Source: Microlunatus speluncae
Lineage (GTDB): Bacteria; Actinomycetota; Actinomycetes; Propionibacteriales; Propionibacteriaceae
DNA length: 64,000 bases
Assembly: GCF_009299835.1 (NCBI RefSeq)
Contig: NZ_VKCZ01000020.1
Coordinates: 496,001-560,000, forward strand
Reading direction: 5' to 3'
Shown here: piece by piece, positions 39,427 to 47,905 of the stretch
How positions within the stretch are numbered: the stretch's first letter is position 1
Layout: the number at the start of each line of letters is the position of its first letter
The notes under the pieces: model-generated
What the model saw: only the letters and a program-made list of their open reading frames with translations
Databases searched by the model: none
What the model was told of the DNA's origin: nothing
Position numbers and translations under genes: made by a program

Positions 39427-41316
39427 ATGTGTGGAATCGCGGGCTATGTCGGGTTGCGGGCGGAGCAGGGTGAGCCGTTGCTGCGGATCCTGGCCGACGC
39501 TCAGGCGCATCGGGGCCCGGATGGGGCGGGCTGTTTCGTGCACGGGACCGTCGGGCTGGCACACCGCCGGCTCGCGGTGATCGATCGGATCGGCGGGGAT
39601 CAGCCGTTTCGCTGGGGTCGGTACGTGCTGAGCTACAACGGCGAGGTCTACAACTTCCGCGAACTGCGGGACGAGTTGCGGCGGCTGGGCCTGGTTTTCC
39701 GGACCCGCAGCGACACCGAGGTGGTCGCGGCCGCCTGGGCGACCTGGGGCGTCGCGGCGCTGGACCGGTTCAACGGGATGTTCGCCCTCGCGGTGACCGA
39801 CACCGAGACCGGTGAGACGGTCCTGGCGCGGGACCAGTTCGGGATCAAGCCGCTCTATCTGGCCTGCGCGCCCGGGCGCGTGCTGTTCGCCAGCGAGCTG
39901 AAGCCGTTGCTGGCCACCGGGCTGGTCGACCGGCGGCCGGACGAGGTGACCCTGTTCCGCTATCTGCGCTTCCGGGTGCACGACGACACCGACCGGACGT
40001 TCTTCGCCGGGATCAGTCGGCTGCTGCCGGGCGAGCTGGCCCGGATCTCGCCCGACGGCACGGTGGTGCGGCAGCCGTACACCTCGCTGCCCGCTCAGTT
40101 GCGGGAGGCGGCGGCTCAACCGGGACGGCCCTACGGACCGGCCGCCGCCGAGGAGTTCGCCGCCATGTTGCAGGCCGCGATCCGGCGTCGGCTGGTCGCG
40201 GATGTGCCGGTGGGTACGGCCCTGTCCGGCGGCCTGGACTCGTCCACGGTGGTGGCGACGGTCAACCGGCTGCTGCTCGACACCGACGGCGAGGTGGGCC
40301 CGATCGGCCACCGGCAGCAGTCGTTCTCCGCGGTGTTTCCGGGCGAGCTCAACGACGAGGAGCGCTACGTGGACGCGGTCGCGGCCCGCTGCCGGTCGCT
40401 CACGGTGCACAAGGTGCGGCCGTCGCCGGTCGGGTTCCTGGCCGACCTGGAGGATTTCGTACGCACGCAGGAGGAGCCGACCATCTCGACCGGGCCGTAT
40501 GCGCAGTACTGCGTGATGCGGACCGCCGCCCAGCACGTCACGGTCATGATCGACGGACAGGGCGCGGACGAGCTGATGGCCGGCTACGTGCCGTACTACC
40601 TGGTCAAGCTGCGCGAGCTGCGCCGGCTCGGTGATCATCGACAGTTGATCATGGAACTGGCCCGCGCTCAGGACGTGCTCTGGCGACTCGGCCGGTTCAC
40701 CGTGCGGGATCGGCTGGCCGGTCGGGCCGCCGTCTCGGCCGGCTCCGTGCTCAGTGCGGATTTCCAAGCACAGCACGGAGATCAGCAGTTGATCACCGTC
40801 ATCGACGACCTGAAGGCACGGCTCGAGAACGACCTGTTCCGGACCAGTCTGCAGTCCCTGCTCCGGTACGAAGATCGCAACACGATGCGCTTCTCGATCG
40901 AGGGCCGGGTGCCGTTCCTGGACACCGAGCTGGTGCGGCTGCTCTGGTCCCTGGATTCGAGCGCGATCCTGCACGCCGGGTGGAACAAGCGGGCCCTCCG
41001 CGACGCCGCCCGGCCGCTGCTCCCGAGCTTGATCACCAAGCGTCGGAACAAGATCGGCTTCACCACCCCGGAGTCCACCTGGTTTCGCGCGATCGGTCCG
41101 CGGCTGCGCCGGATCCTCGCCAGCGACTCCTTCGGCAGCCGGCCCTACTTCGACCAGGCCGCGGCCCTGGCCGCCTTCGACGCCTTCCTCGCCGGTCGGG
41201 CCGCGGCCGAGACGATGCTCTTCTGGCGGATGATCAACGTCGAGCTCTGGCTGCGCGAGTTCGTCGACGTGCAGCAGGCCTGGCCCGCCGCGAGTTCGGC
41301 GTTGGCCGCCGCCTGA
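39427..41316 (+). CDS. asnB: Asparagine synthetase (glutamine-hydrolysing)
   Basis: This 629-residue class-II glutamine amidotransferase fused to an ATP-pyrophosphatase synthetase domain converts Asp plus Gln plus ATP to Asn. Cys2 in MCGIAGYVG is the glutaminase nucleophile, and HRGPDGAG and YNGEVYNFRELR bind glutamine. SGGLDSS (267-273) is the PP-loop. FSIEGRVPFLDTELV and RRNKIGFTTPESTW lie in the C-terminal half. The start is dictated by Cys2; the in-frame upstream ATG is in the leader. The upstream sequence GGGGAAAG serves as ribosome-binding site. Paralogues sometimes modify peptides or cell-wall precursors; this one looks like a standard AsnB. Confidence 0.95.
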   Translation: MCGIAGYVGLRAEQGEPLLRILADAQAHRGPDGAGCFVHGTVGLAHRRLAVIDRIGGDQPFRWGRYVLSYNGEVYNFRELRDELRRLGLVFRTRSDTEVVAAAWATWGVAALDRFNGMFALAVTDTETGETVLARDQFGIKPLYLACAPGRVLFASELKPLLATGLVDRRPDEVTLFRYLRFRVHDDTDRTFFAGISRLLPGELARISPDGTVVRQPYTSLPAQLREAAAQPGRPYGPAAAEEFAAMLQAAIRRRLVADVPVGTALSGGLDSSTVVATVNRLLLDTDGEVGPIGHRQQSFSAVFPGELNDEERYVDAVAARCRSLTVHKVRPSPVGFLADLEDFVRTQEEPTISTGPYAQYCVMRTAAQHVTVMIDGQGADELMAGYVPYYLVKLRELRRLGDHRQLIMELARAQDVLWRLGRFTVRDRLAGRAAVSAGSVLSADFQAQHGDQQLITVIDDLKARLENDLFRTSLQSLLRYEDRNTMRFSIEGRVPFLDTELVRLLWSLDSSAILHAGWNKRALRDAARPLLPSLITKRRNKIGFTTPESTWFRAIGPRLRRILASDSFGSRPYFDQAAALAAFDAFLAGRAAAETMLFWRMINVELWLREFVDVQQAWPAASSALAAA

Positions 41317-41360
41317 CCACCGATCGCCCCCGGCCCGTCGAAGGGTGGGCGAGCCGGCGT

Positions 41361-41388
41361 GTTCGTTCTCTGAGCCTGTCGAAGAGCA
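41361..41388. repeat. Degenerate copy of the dispersed repeat
   Basis: GTTCGTTCTCTGAGCCTGTC followed by GAAGAGC is the same repeat seen at 19991 with two changes that keep the CTCT/AGAG ends complementary, so the hairpin pairing is conserved. Confidence 0.85.
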
Positions 41389-41465
41389 AGCCAGATCGGG
41401 GTGTTTCGTACCCGCAGCCCGCCGCAAGGCCGGCGAGGGCATTGCCCGCCTGCGAAACTGCCGGG

Positions 41466-41984
41466 ATGGAGTCCTCGCCGCCAGCCGTCCCGGGCGAGCC
41501 GATGCGTTTCCGCGGGAACGCATCCGACTGGCTGATCGCCTGGCATTCGGCGGACGCCATGCTGGCCGGCACGTCCAACGGAGCGGCCGGGATCTGCGTC
41601 GCGGGCGGCCGGTTGGTGCTGATCAGTCCGGACAACGTGCACTGGGGATTCCCGGCCGGCAGGCCCGAGGGTGACGAAACGCCGGCAGAGACCTTGCGTC
41701 GCGAACTGCACGAGGAGGCCTGTGTCGAAGTCCTCTCGGCCAGGCTGCTCGGCTTCGCCCGGAGCGAGTGTGTCGGCGGCCGACTGCACGGGACGGTCCT
41801 GGTCCGTTCCTACTGGCGGGCCGAGGTGCGGATCGGGCCGTGGGAACCCGAGCACGAGATCCGGCATCGGCGGATCGTGCCGGTCGAGGAGGCGATCCAG
41901 GTGGTCCGGGATCCCGACCATGTGGCGAGCAGGATCTCGCACCGCGCGCTGACCGAAGCTGGTCTAGTCCGGGTCGCAGATTGA
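41466..41984 (+). CDS. NUDIX hydrolase
   Basis: This 172-residue NUDIX-fold pyrophosphohydrolase has a Nudix box near residues 64-86 reading GRPEGDETPAETLRRELHEEACVEV. It matches G-x5-E-x7-R-E-x2-E-E with Ala for the last Gly. It hydrolyses a nucleoside diphosphate linked to another moiety; the substrate is unassigned. A WHSADAML-to-GAAGICVAGGRLVLI N-terminal strand region precedes it. The ATG at 41466 is the first good start after a short repeat downstream of asnB. The gap and repeat argue against an operon with asnB. Confidence 0.88.
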   Translation: MESSPPAVPGEPMRFRGNASDWLIAWHSADAMLAGTSNGAAGICVAGGRLVLISPDNVHWGFPAGRPEGDETPAETLRRELHEEACVEVLSARLLGFARSECVGGRLHGTVLVRSYWRAEVRIGPWEPEHEIRHRRIVPVEEAIQVVRDPDHVASRISHRALTEAGLVRVAD

Positions 41985-42008
41985 TGTGACTTGGTTCACT
42001 TCTGGGTC

Positions 42009-42037
42009 TAGGCAAGTCCACGTCCGTGCCGTAGGTT
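42009..42037 (+). promoter_or_regulatory. Candidate promoter of the lysozyme gene
   Basis: TAGGCA (42009-42014) and TAGGTT (42032-42037) are spaced 17 bases apart and lie 45 bases before the lysozyme ATG. Confidence 0.35.
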
Positions 42038-42081
42038 CCATTCCGGGGGGATGGTAAATCTCAACCTAAGGAGTGGGCATT

Positions 42082-42825
42082 ATGGGAAGTGTTCACCTAC
42101 GACGTTGGGTGCGGACTGCGGCGGTTGCCTTGGCTGCGGTCTCACTCACCTTCACGTTCGCGCAACCTGCGCAAGCGGCACCGGCCGGGTTGCCCGGCAT
42201 CGACGTGTCGCACTGGCAGGGCTCGATCAACTGGACGGCGGTCAAGAACGCGGGCATCAAGTTCGCCTACATCAAGGCGACAGAGTCCACGAACTACAAG
42301 GACCCACGGTTCAACGCCAACTATCCCAACGCACACGGCGCCGGGGTCATCCGCGGCGCGTACCACTTCGCTCGGCCCAACGGCGATCCGACGGCGGACG
42401 GCGCGGCCGAAGCGAACTACTTCGCCTCCAACGGAGGAGGCTGGAGTGCCGACAACCTGACCCTTCCCGGCGCGCTGGATCTCGAGGGCTCGTGCACCCT
42501 CGGCCAGGCCGCCACCCGCACCTGGGTCAGGAGTTTCTACAACACCTACAAGGCCCGCACCGGCCGGGACGTGGTGATCTACACGTCGCGCAGCTGGTGG
42601 AATGCCTGCACGGGCGGCACGAGCGAGTTCGCGCCGCTGACTCCGCTCTGGGTGGCCAGCTGGACATCGGCGTCCAGCCCGACCATGCCGACCGGGTTCG
42701 GTGGCTACACCTTCTGGCAGTGGACCGATTCGGGTTCGGTGTCAGGCATCTCCGGAGCGGTTGACCGGAACGTGTTCAATGGCAGCGACGCCAGACTGTT
42801 GGCGCTCGCGAACAACACGCCCTGA
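42082..42825 (+). CDS. Secreted GH25 lysozyme (muramidase)
   Basis: This 247-residue exported protein has a Sec signal peptide (about 1-32; basic start, hydrophobic core, AQA cleavage). A single GH25 muramidase domain follows that cleaves the MurNAc-GlcNAc bond. Signature segments are GIDVSHWQGSINW (D41), FAYIKATES, GAYHFARP, the catalytic ALDLEG and FWQWTDSG. Two cysteines (in GSC and NACTGG) could form a disulphide. A good AAGGAG ribosome-binding site precedes the ATG. There is no separate cell-wall-binding domain. A nucleotidyltransferase gene follows after 11 bases. Confidence 0.93.
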   Translation: MGSVHLRRWVRTAAVALAAVSLTFTFAQPAQAAPAGLPGIDVSHWQGSINWTAVKNAGIKFAYIKATESTNYKDPRFNANYPNAHGAGVIRGAYHFARPNGDPTADGAAEANYFASNGGGWSADNLTLPGALDLEGSCTLGQAATRTWVRSFYNTYKARTGRDVVIYTSRSWWNACTGGTSEFAPLTPLWVASWTSASSPTMPTGFGGYTFWQWTDSGSVSGISGAVDRNVFNGSDARLLALANNTP

Positions 42826-42836
42826 GGGAGGGGTCG

Positions 42837-43757
42837 ATGGGCCCTGAGTTGATCGATTCGACCGGTGATCATCGGTGTGACGCGATCACTCAGGGCCTGA
42901 TCGGCATCATCGACATCGCCTTCCCCGATCGACTCCGCGGGGTCTATCTGCGCGGCAGCCGGGTCGGCGGCACGGCCGTCGAGGGCAGCGATCTCGATCT
43001 CTTCGCGATCTTCAAGGGTCAGTTCGCCGATCGGGCCGAGTTTGACCGGGCCCGCCGGCTCGTTGATCATTGCGCGCGGCTGAGCCCCGTGCTGCTGGAG
43101 GTGATCGTGCTCGGCGAGCAGGTGCTGACCCATCCGCAGGCGATCAGTACGGCGCTGAACCTGAAGCTGGCCACCCGGCTGCTGTACGGAGGGGACCTCC
43201 GGCCCGGGCTGCCGGACTTCGACGCGGCCGGCTATCTGCGCTCGGTGATCCACACCCCGCTGAACAGCTACCTCTTCCCGGATCAGCGCACCGAGCCGCT
43301 GCCCTTCCCGCTCTGCCACATCGAACCCGATGGGCCGTTGTTCGGATTCGACCGGTGGCCGACGCCGGATGTGGAGGGCATCGAGCGGCCGAGCACGAAG
43401 TTGCTCGTCGCGACGGTCGGCTGGACGGCCACGGCGATCATCGCGCTCCGCACCGGCCGGTACGTCCGCGACAAGGGTGACTGTGTCGCGCAATATCGCC
43501 AGTACGTGGGCGACGAATGGGCCGAGCTGGTCACCCGGACCCATGACCTGTGCCGCAACCACTGGCACTACCGGATTCCCACCGATGATCATGACCGGCG
43601 CACCCTGCGCGAACTCTGCGACCGGACCCTGCAGTTCCAGAACCACTTCCTGGCCTTGTATCGCGACTTCCAGCGCGCCGAGCTCGGCTCCGGCGACCCG
43701 GACCGGCAACGGCTGGCCGAGCAACGGCTGGCGCAGATCGCCTACCCGCCGTCCTGA
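42837..43757 (+). CDS. Nucleotidyltransferase-domain protein (aminoglycoside adenylyltransferase-like)
   Basis: This 306-residue protein has an N-terminal polymerase-beta-like nucleotidyltransferase core. GS (40-41) in YLRGSRVGG and the Asp pair D52 and D54 in GSDLDLF are the catalytic motif. The C-terminal half is helical, with HDLCRNHWHYR and LQFQNHFLALYRDFQRAE. Similar proteins include aminoglycoside and DUF4111-type adenylyltransferases, though the target here is unknown. A GGGAGGGG ribosome-binding site overlaps the end of the lysozyme gene, so they may be co-transcribed. Downstream is the hairpin at 43775-43853. Confidence 0.8.
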   Translation: MGPELIDSTGDHRCDAITQGLIGIIDIAFPDRLRGVYLRGSRVGGTAVEGSDLDLFAIFKGQFADRAEFDRARRLVDHCARLSPVLLEVIVLGEQVLTHPQAISTALNLKLATRLLYGGDLRPGLPDFDAAGYLRSVIHTPLNSYLFPDQRTEPLPFPLCHIEPDGPLFGFDRWPTPDVEGIERPSTKLLVATVGWTATAIIALRTGRYVRDKGDCVAQYRQYVGDEWAELVTRTHDLCRNHWHYRIPTDDHDRRTLRELCDRTLQFQNHFLALYRDFQRAELGSGDPDRQRLAEQRLAQIAYPPS

Positions 43758-44246
43758 TCGATTCTCGACCGCGTGTGACCGAAATCCAGCGCCAGTCGCG
43801 GGATCACACCGCTCGGGACCGGTCCCGGCGAACGCGCGCTGGATTCCGGTCACCAGCAGCACCCCGGCCGCGCAGCGAGTTGATCAAGCCTTGGGCCGGA
43901 GCGACGGGAATCAGCCCGGCGCCGGGCCGCTTCGCGCCCATTCCGTCGGCTTCGCGGCAGCTACAGAGGGGGCGAAGGCAGGAGAAAGGGGGCGAAGGGG
44001 CAGGAACGGCCGGAAGCAAAGCGCAGCGGTCCCGGGTGATGGTCAGGCTGGGCCGCTGATGCACACGCGCTGATACTCCGGGCGTCGTACTGTGGAAGCT
44101 GCCGGGCTTCAGGTTCGCGGACGCTCTCCGATCGTCCCGCCCGCAGCCCTTCGCCGGCCGCATCCGATTCCACTCCAGCCGACCATCCCGCGCTCAGCCT
44201 CGCCGAGACGTCACTCGTGCACCGACACGCCGTCAGAACCGGTGCG
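43758..44246. other. Gene-free region with one long inverted repeat
   Basis: This 489-base stretch between convergent genes has no supportable gene. It begins with the inverted repeat at 43775-43853, continues with a purine-rich stretch (about 43961-44016) and then has nothing recognisable. Confidence 0.6.
43775..43853 (+). terminator. Long inverted repeat after the nucleotidyltransferase gene
   Basis: GTGACCGAAATCCAGCGC (43775-43792) pairs with 43836-43853 with one mismatch. The loop contains a second perfect palindrome, GGGACCGGTCCC. It starts 18 bases after the stop codon and probably ends that transcript. Confidence 0.65.
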
Positions 44247-45209
44247 TTAGTGACGGGTCGGCGGGTGGAGGGTGGCCAGGGCTCGGCGGAGTTGGGCGAC
44301 GTTCTGGTCGGTGCCGTCGCGGTCGCCGATCGTCACATGGTGGGCGATGTGACCGATCTGCAGGGAGACGGTGGCGGTGGCGATCGTCCGCCGCAGGTCG
44401 TCGTCGAGTTGGCGGCCCTGACCTTCGAGGATGGTGGCGAGATCGTCGGGGGCGAAGGTCGTTGACAGGTAGGCGAACTCGCCGAGGGCCGAGCCGCCGT
44501 GCCACATGCCCCAGTCGATCAGGCAGCTCACGCTGTGGTCGGCGGCGACGAAGACGTGCTCGGGGCTGAGATCTCCGTGGCAGAGCACGAAATCCGCGGC
44601 CGGCGGATTCAACGACGGCTCGAGGGCCGCCAGGGTCTGCTCGAGTTCGGTGGGGGTCAGTCCCGCCGCCGCGAGTCGATCATGCTCGGCCCGACGGTCC
44701 CGGATGTAGCCGTGCCGGACGCCGGCCGGGTCGGGCCACCGGCCGTCGTCGTCGGGTCGCCACACCCCGGGGGTGCGGATCTGATGGAGCCGATCGATCA
44801 CCCGGCCGAGATCGGTCAGCACGGCTCGGCGTTCGGCCGGGCCGAGCGAGGGCAGGAGTTCCTTGAGCTGCCGGCCCGGAGCCGGCGTGATCACCATCGC
44901 GGCCCGCGGTCCTCGTTCGTCGGGCACCTCGTCGACCCCGATCACCTCGGGCACCGGGACACCATGATCACGGGCCTGGGCCATCGCCCAGAGCTCGTCG
45001 TCGAATCCGCCCGGTCTGCGCCGGATCCGGACGAAGACCCGGGTCGACGGTTCAAGATCAACTCGGTAGACCTCGTTGTCGTAACCACGGACGATCCGTT
45101 GTGTGGCTGCGACCTCGGATCCGGTGACCCGATGGACCAGCGCCGCGACCTGTTCCCGCGGCGTCGCGAACTGTGCATGCAGATGTGCCAGGAATCGCGA
45201 CTCCGTCAT
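44247..45209 (-). CDS. Phosphotransferase-family protein (APH-like kinase)
   Basis: This 320-residue protein has an aminoglycoside-phosphotransferase-like kinase fold. The nucleotide-side segment is RIVRGYDNEVYRVDL, the catalytic loop is LCHGDLSPEHVF and the metal site is CLIDWG. Members phosphorylate aminoglycosides, choline, homoserine or macrolides; the substrate cannot be named. IDRLHQIRTPG is a typical inter-lobe helix. It is divergent from the acetyltransferase gene at 45325 with a 115-base gap. The start at 45209 lacks an obvious ribosome-binding site. Confidence 0.85.
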   Translation of the reverse strand: MTESRFLAHLHAQFATPREQVAALVHRVTGSEVAATQRIVRGYDNEVYRVDLEPSTRVFVRIRRRPGGFDDELWAMAQARDHGVPVPEVIGVDEVPDERGPRAAMVITPAPGRQLKELLPSLGPAERRAVLTDLGRVIDRLHQIRTPGVWRPDDDGRWPDPAGVRHGYIRDRRAEHDRLAAAGLTPTELEQTLAALEPSLNPPAADFVLCHGDLSPEHVFVAADHSVSCLIDWGMWHGGSALGEFAYLSTTFAPDDLATILEGQGRQLDDDLRRTIATATVSLQIGHIAHHVTIGDRDGTDQNVAQLRRALATLHPPTRH

Positions 45210-45324
45210 GGCACCATCGAGTCACACCGAGTCGCCGCCCGCAAAGGGTTTTCCGAGGATTGACGCCGCTCGGAACGGTGCACGAAGGTGTGTGGTGTTC
45301 ACCGTCGGACCTTGGGGGCAAGGA

Positions 45325-46062
45325 ATGGCAGACGTTCGATTCATGACCAAAGAGCTGTCGAAGAAGACCTGGCCGGACTACGAGCGGTTCTTCCACGGCA
45401 ACGGTCGCGGCAGCTGTGGCTGCATGCTCTATCCGCGCGGTCGACCCCTGGCGGCACCGCGTGCCACCGACCCTGGCAGCAAACAGCTGCCCAGCCGTGA
45501 TCTTCGCCGGGAGCAGAGTCTGAGCGAGATGCGGGGCCTGGTCGAGGGTGGGCGGGGGCACGGGATCCTGGTGTACGGAGAGGGGCAGGTGGTCGGCTGG
45601 TGTCAGTACGGCCGGGTCGAAGATCTTCCGGTCGCGCCGACCAAGCGGACCCCGGACTGGATGCTGGCTGCGGACCCGACCTCGGACTGGCGGATCACCT
45701 GTTTCCTCACCCTGCCGGGATATCGGCGGCGCGGTGTGGCAACTCTGGCGCTCGCGGTGGCCGTGCAGTCGATCCGTCAGCGCGGCGGCGGCTGGATCGA
45801 GGCGCGGCCGGTCGTCCACTGTCATTACGATCCCGAACTGGGCAAGGCGCGGCGAACCTTCGGCCCGCGATCCCGGGAGGTCGCCGAGCACCTCGAGCTC
45901 TGGCCGGTCCAGAACGTGCCGCGAGTCGGCTGGGTCCGGGCCGCCGAGTCCGGTGGCAAGACCGCCCCACACCGCGGCACGATGTCGATGTTCGAACGGC
46001 TGGGCTTCACCGTCGCCGGCCGGGACGGCGAGACCGGCGTGCTGATGCGGCTACACGTCTGA
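45325..46062 (+). CDS. GNAT N-acetyltransferase
   Basis: This 245-residue GNAT-fold protein has an acetyl-CoA pyrophosphate loop YRRRGVAT in FLTLPGYRRRGVATLALAVAV. An N-terminal region FFHGNGRGSCGCMLYPRG contains two cysteines, and the C-terminal strand MSMFERLGFTVAGRDGETGVLMRL is typical of the fold. It resembles uncharacterised actinobacterial GNAT proteins that act on small amines. The ATG at 45325 has a purine-rich GGGGGCAAGGA upstream. It overlaps the 3' end of the convergent HIT gene by 12 bases. Confidence 0.85.
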   Translation: MADVRFMTKELSKKTWPDYERFFHGNGRGSCGCMLYPRGRPLAAPRATDPGSKQLPSRDLRREQSLSEMRGLVEGGRGHGILVYGEGQVVGWCQYGRVEDLPVAPTKRTPDWMLAADPTSDWRITCFLTLPGYRRRGVATLALAVAVQSIRQRGGGWIEARPVVHCHYDPELGKARRTFGPRSREVAEHLELWPVQNVPRVGWVRAAESGGKTAPHRGTMSMFERLGFTVAGRDGETGVLMRLHV

Positions 46063-46506
46063 CGTCGGCCAGGCGGCGCGGATCCGGTCGGCGTAGGTGC
46101 GCATCCGGTCGGCGTCGACCCAGTCGCCCCGGGTGCCGTAGAGGCCGTCGTCGCGGAAGCGCGGAAAGACGTGCAGGTGGTAGTGCCAGACGTCCTGGTT
46201 ACCGGCCGGCTCGTTGTGCTGCCGGGTGGATACGCCCGCGCAGTCGAATGCGGTCTTGAGCGCGAGGGCGGTGTCCCGGATCGCTTGCTGCATAGGGGTT
46301 CCGAGGTCGGCCGGCAGGTCGTAGACGTTCTCGTGATGATCATGGGGCACGACCAGCGCGCTGCCCGGGTTGTTGGGCCACCACTTCGGGTTCAGCCGCA
46401 CCGTGACCCGCTGATAGCGGCGCAGGATCTCCAACGGCCGGGTGGCCCGAGCCGGGTCCTCGCGGCAGAACGGGCAGTCGTAGTCGGCCGGCTCGTGGTT
46501 GTACAT
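46051..46506 (-). CDS. HIT-family nucleotide-binding protein
   Basis: This 151-residue histidine-triad protein has HYHLHVFP (H108, H110, H112) as the active-site triad and CPFC (C11-C14) as part of a zinc site. LVVPHDHHENVYDLP is the usual central helix/strand. HIT proteins hydrolyse nucleoside phosphoramidates or adenylates. The ATG at 46506 has a TACCGT -10 box 6 bases before it, so the mRNA is probably leaderless. Confidence 0.93.
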   Translation of the reverse strand: MYNHEPADYDCPFCREDPARATRPLEILRRYQRVTVRLNPKWWPNNPGSALVVPHDHHENVYDLPADLGTPMQQAIRDTALALKTAFDCAGVSTRQHNEPAGNQDVWHYHLHVFPRFRDDGLYGTRGDWVDADRMRTYADRIRAAWPTSDV

Positions 46507-46512
46507 CCCCCG

Positions 46513-46518
46513 ACGGTA
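46513..46518 (-). promoter_or_regulatory. Leaderless-type -10 box for the HIT gene
   Basis: TACCGT on the minus strand ends 6 bases before the ATG at 46506. Confidence 0.5.
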
Positions 46519-46534
46519 GCCGGTCGCAGAATGA

Positions 46535-47134
46535 TCAACTGGGCCAGGTGACCGGTGGGCCGAACGGGGCGGGGAGTTCGGTCAGCGGCTTGATCGCGGC
46601 CGGCGGGAAGTCGGTCCAACCGGCCTGGGGGTAGCGGTCGGCATGCAGATGTCGATCAAGGAACCGTTGCCAGCGGCGCAGGGCATCGACCGCCTGCGGG
46701 ACGGTGATCTTGCCGCCCTCGATCGCGTCGCCGAACTCGTCCAGATCGAGCATCCGGTGGTGCCGGGCATCGGCCGGGATCATCACGTCGATGAACAGGT
46801 CCCGCAGCACGAAGGTGGTCGGGTCCGGCTGGTCGACCGTGATCAGGTCGACGTACCAGGTGCCTTCGTCGGCGGCCGGGACCTCGACCCGGTTGCCGTT
46901 GCGGAGCGTGGCCTTGCGCCAGCAGGGGATGTTGAGGCTGACGCCGAGGTCCAGCAGGACGAAGGTCCGTTGCAGGCTGGTCCGGTCGGGCCAGGGCTCG
47001 AACCGTTCCGGGGCCGCCATCTCGTACGCCAGCACGTTGTCCAGGCGGACGCCGGGTAGCGGACCGAACAGGTCGTCCGGATCGTGTTCGTAGCCGCCGC
47101 AGTGAACCTCGACCGGTTCCGGCTCGTTGATCAC
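46535..47134 (-). CDS. DUF402-domain protein
   Basis: This 199-residue protein contains a DUF402 (FomD-like) barrel. Typical strands are KATLRNGNRVEVPAADEGTWYVDLITVDQP and FVLRDLFIDVMIPADARHHRMLDLDEFGDAI. FomD-type proteins are nucleotide phosphohydrolases/diphosphatases with metal-binding Asp and Glu residues, and the DLFIDV and DLDEF acidic residues fit. The GTG at 47134 is preferred because a TACCGT -10 box ends 7 bases upstream; the longer frame would begin inside the dispersed repeats. It is a single gene. Confidence 0.8.
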   Translation of the reverse strand: MINEPEPVEVHCGGYEHDPDDLFGPLPGVRLDNVLAYEMAAPERFEPWPDRTSLQRTFVLLDLGVSLNIPCWRKATLRNGNRVEVPAADEGTWYVDLITVDQPDPTTFVLRDLFIDVMIPADARHHRMLDLDEFGDAIEGGKITVPQAVDALRRWQRFLDRHLHADRYPQAGWTDFPPAAIKPLTELPAPFGPPVTWPS

Positions 47135-47141
47135 GACCGGA

Positions 47142-47147
47142 ACGGTA
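47142..47147 (-). promoter_or_regulatory. Leaderless-type -10 box for the DUF402 gene
   Basis: TACCGT on the minus strand ends 7 bases before the GTG at 47134. Confidence 0.5.
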
Positions 47148-47164
47148 GCAGTCGTGGAGGTGCC

Positions 47165-47281
47165 GGCCCTGAGCCTGTCGCGGGTGGCCCGCTCAGGCTT
47201 GCCCTTCGACAGGCTCAGGGAACGTTGGGTGGGTGTGAGCTCAGGCAACTGTCGGGTGGGTGGGAGCTCAGGGAACGTTGG
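47165..47281. repeat. Cluster of dispersed repeats
   Basis: Two inverted copies of the dispersed repeat (about 47167-47181 and 47200-47225) are followed by two more direct GAGCTCAGG-type fragments (47238-47277). The copies are linked by GGGTGGGTG-like units. The cluster fills the gap between two minus-strand genes. Confidence 0.75.
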
Positions 47282-47288
47282 GGAGTGA

Positions 47289-47840
47289 TCAGGCGGCGGC
47301 GGGGCCGAAGACCAGGTGCAGCACACCGTTGTCGTATGCCTCGGAGTTGATCAAGGACAGCGGCAGCTTGTCGGTGCCCTCGGGGAACAGTCGGGCGCCG
47401 GTGCCGAGCACGACCGGGTAGGTCAGCAGGTGCAGCTCGTCGATCAGGCCGTCGGCCAGCATGGCCCGGACCAGGGTGCCGCTGCCGCTGACGTACAGAT
47501 CGTTCTCCGCCTTCAGCTTCCGGATCACGTCGGGGTCGTAGCCGCCGATGACCGTCGAGTTCTGCCACTGCGACTCGGGGTCCTCCAGCGTCGACGAGAC
47601 GACGTATTTCGTGCTGTCGTTGAAGAAGGCGGCGCCCGGATCCTCCTCGGCCGTACGGTCCTTCCAGGCCGGGGCGAAACCCTCGAAGGTCGTCCGGCCG
47701 AGCAGCAGCGCGTCGCTGCCGGCGGTGATCGCGCCCATCCGCTCGAACATCGCGTCGGTCCAGCCGTACTCGAAGGTGAAGCTCGGATCCTCGAAGCTGC
47801 CGTCGAGGCTGATGAACTCGTGTACCCGGATCTTGCCCAT
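47289..47840 (-). CDS. Dihydrofolate-reductase-like (RibD C-terminal) protein
   Basis: This 183-residue protein has the RibD-C/dihydrofolate-reductase fold. It begins KIRVHEFISLDGSFEDP, has ALLLGRTTFEGF (the NADPH-side loop) and ends VVLGTGARLFPEGTDKLPL. Such proteins are common in Actinobacteria and are mostly uncharacterised reductases, not true DHFR. The ATG at 47840 has a GAGGAG ribosome-binding site 8 bases upstream; an in-frame ATG further up has none. It is a single gene with its own leader. Confidence 0.9.
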   Translation of the reverse strand: MGKIRVHEFISLDGSFEDPSFTFEYGWTDAMFERMGAITAGSDALLLGRTTFEGFAPAWKDRTAEEDPGAAFFNDSTKYVVSSTLEDPESQWQNSTVIGGYDPDVIRKLKAENDLYVSGSGTLVRAMLADGLIDELHLLTYPVVLGTGARLFPEGTDKLPLSLINSEAYDNGVLHLVFGPAAA

Positions 47841-47905
47841 GATCGGTTTCTCCTCGGTGTCTTTCAAGTGGTTACGTGGGGTGAGACCGGGGGTGGATCA
47901 GAAAC

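Noticed and set aside
38482..41523. 1013-codon open frame on the minus strand
   Set aside because: It is antisense to asnB, is rich in Arg, Pro, Gly and Gln as shadow frames of GC-rich genes are, and has no family motif.
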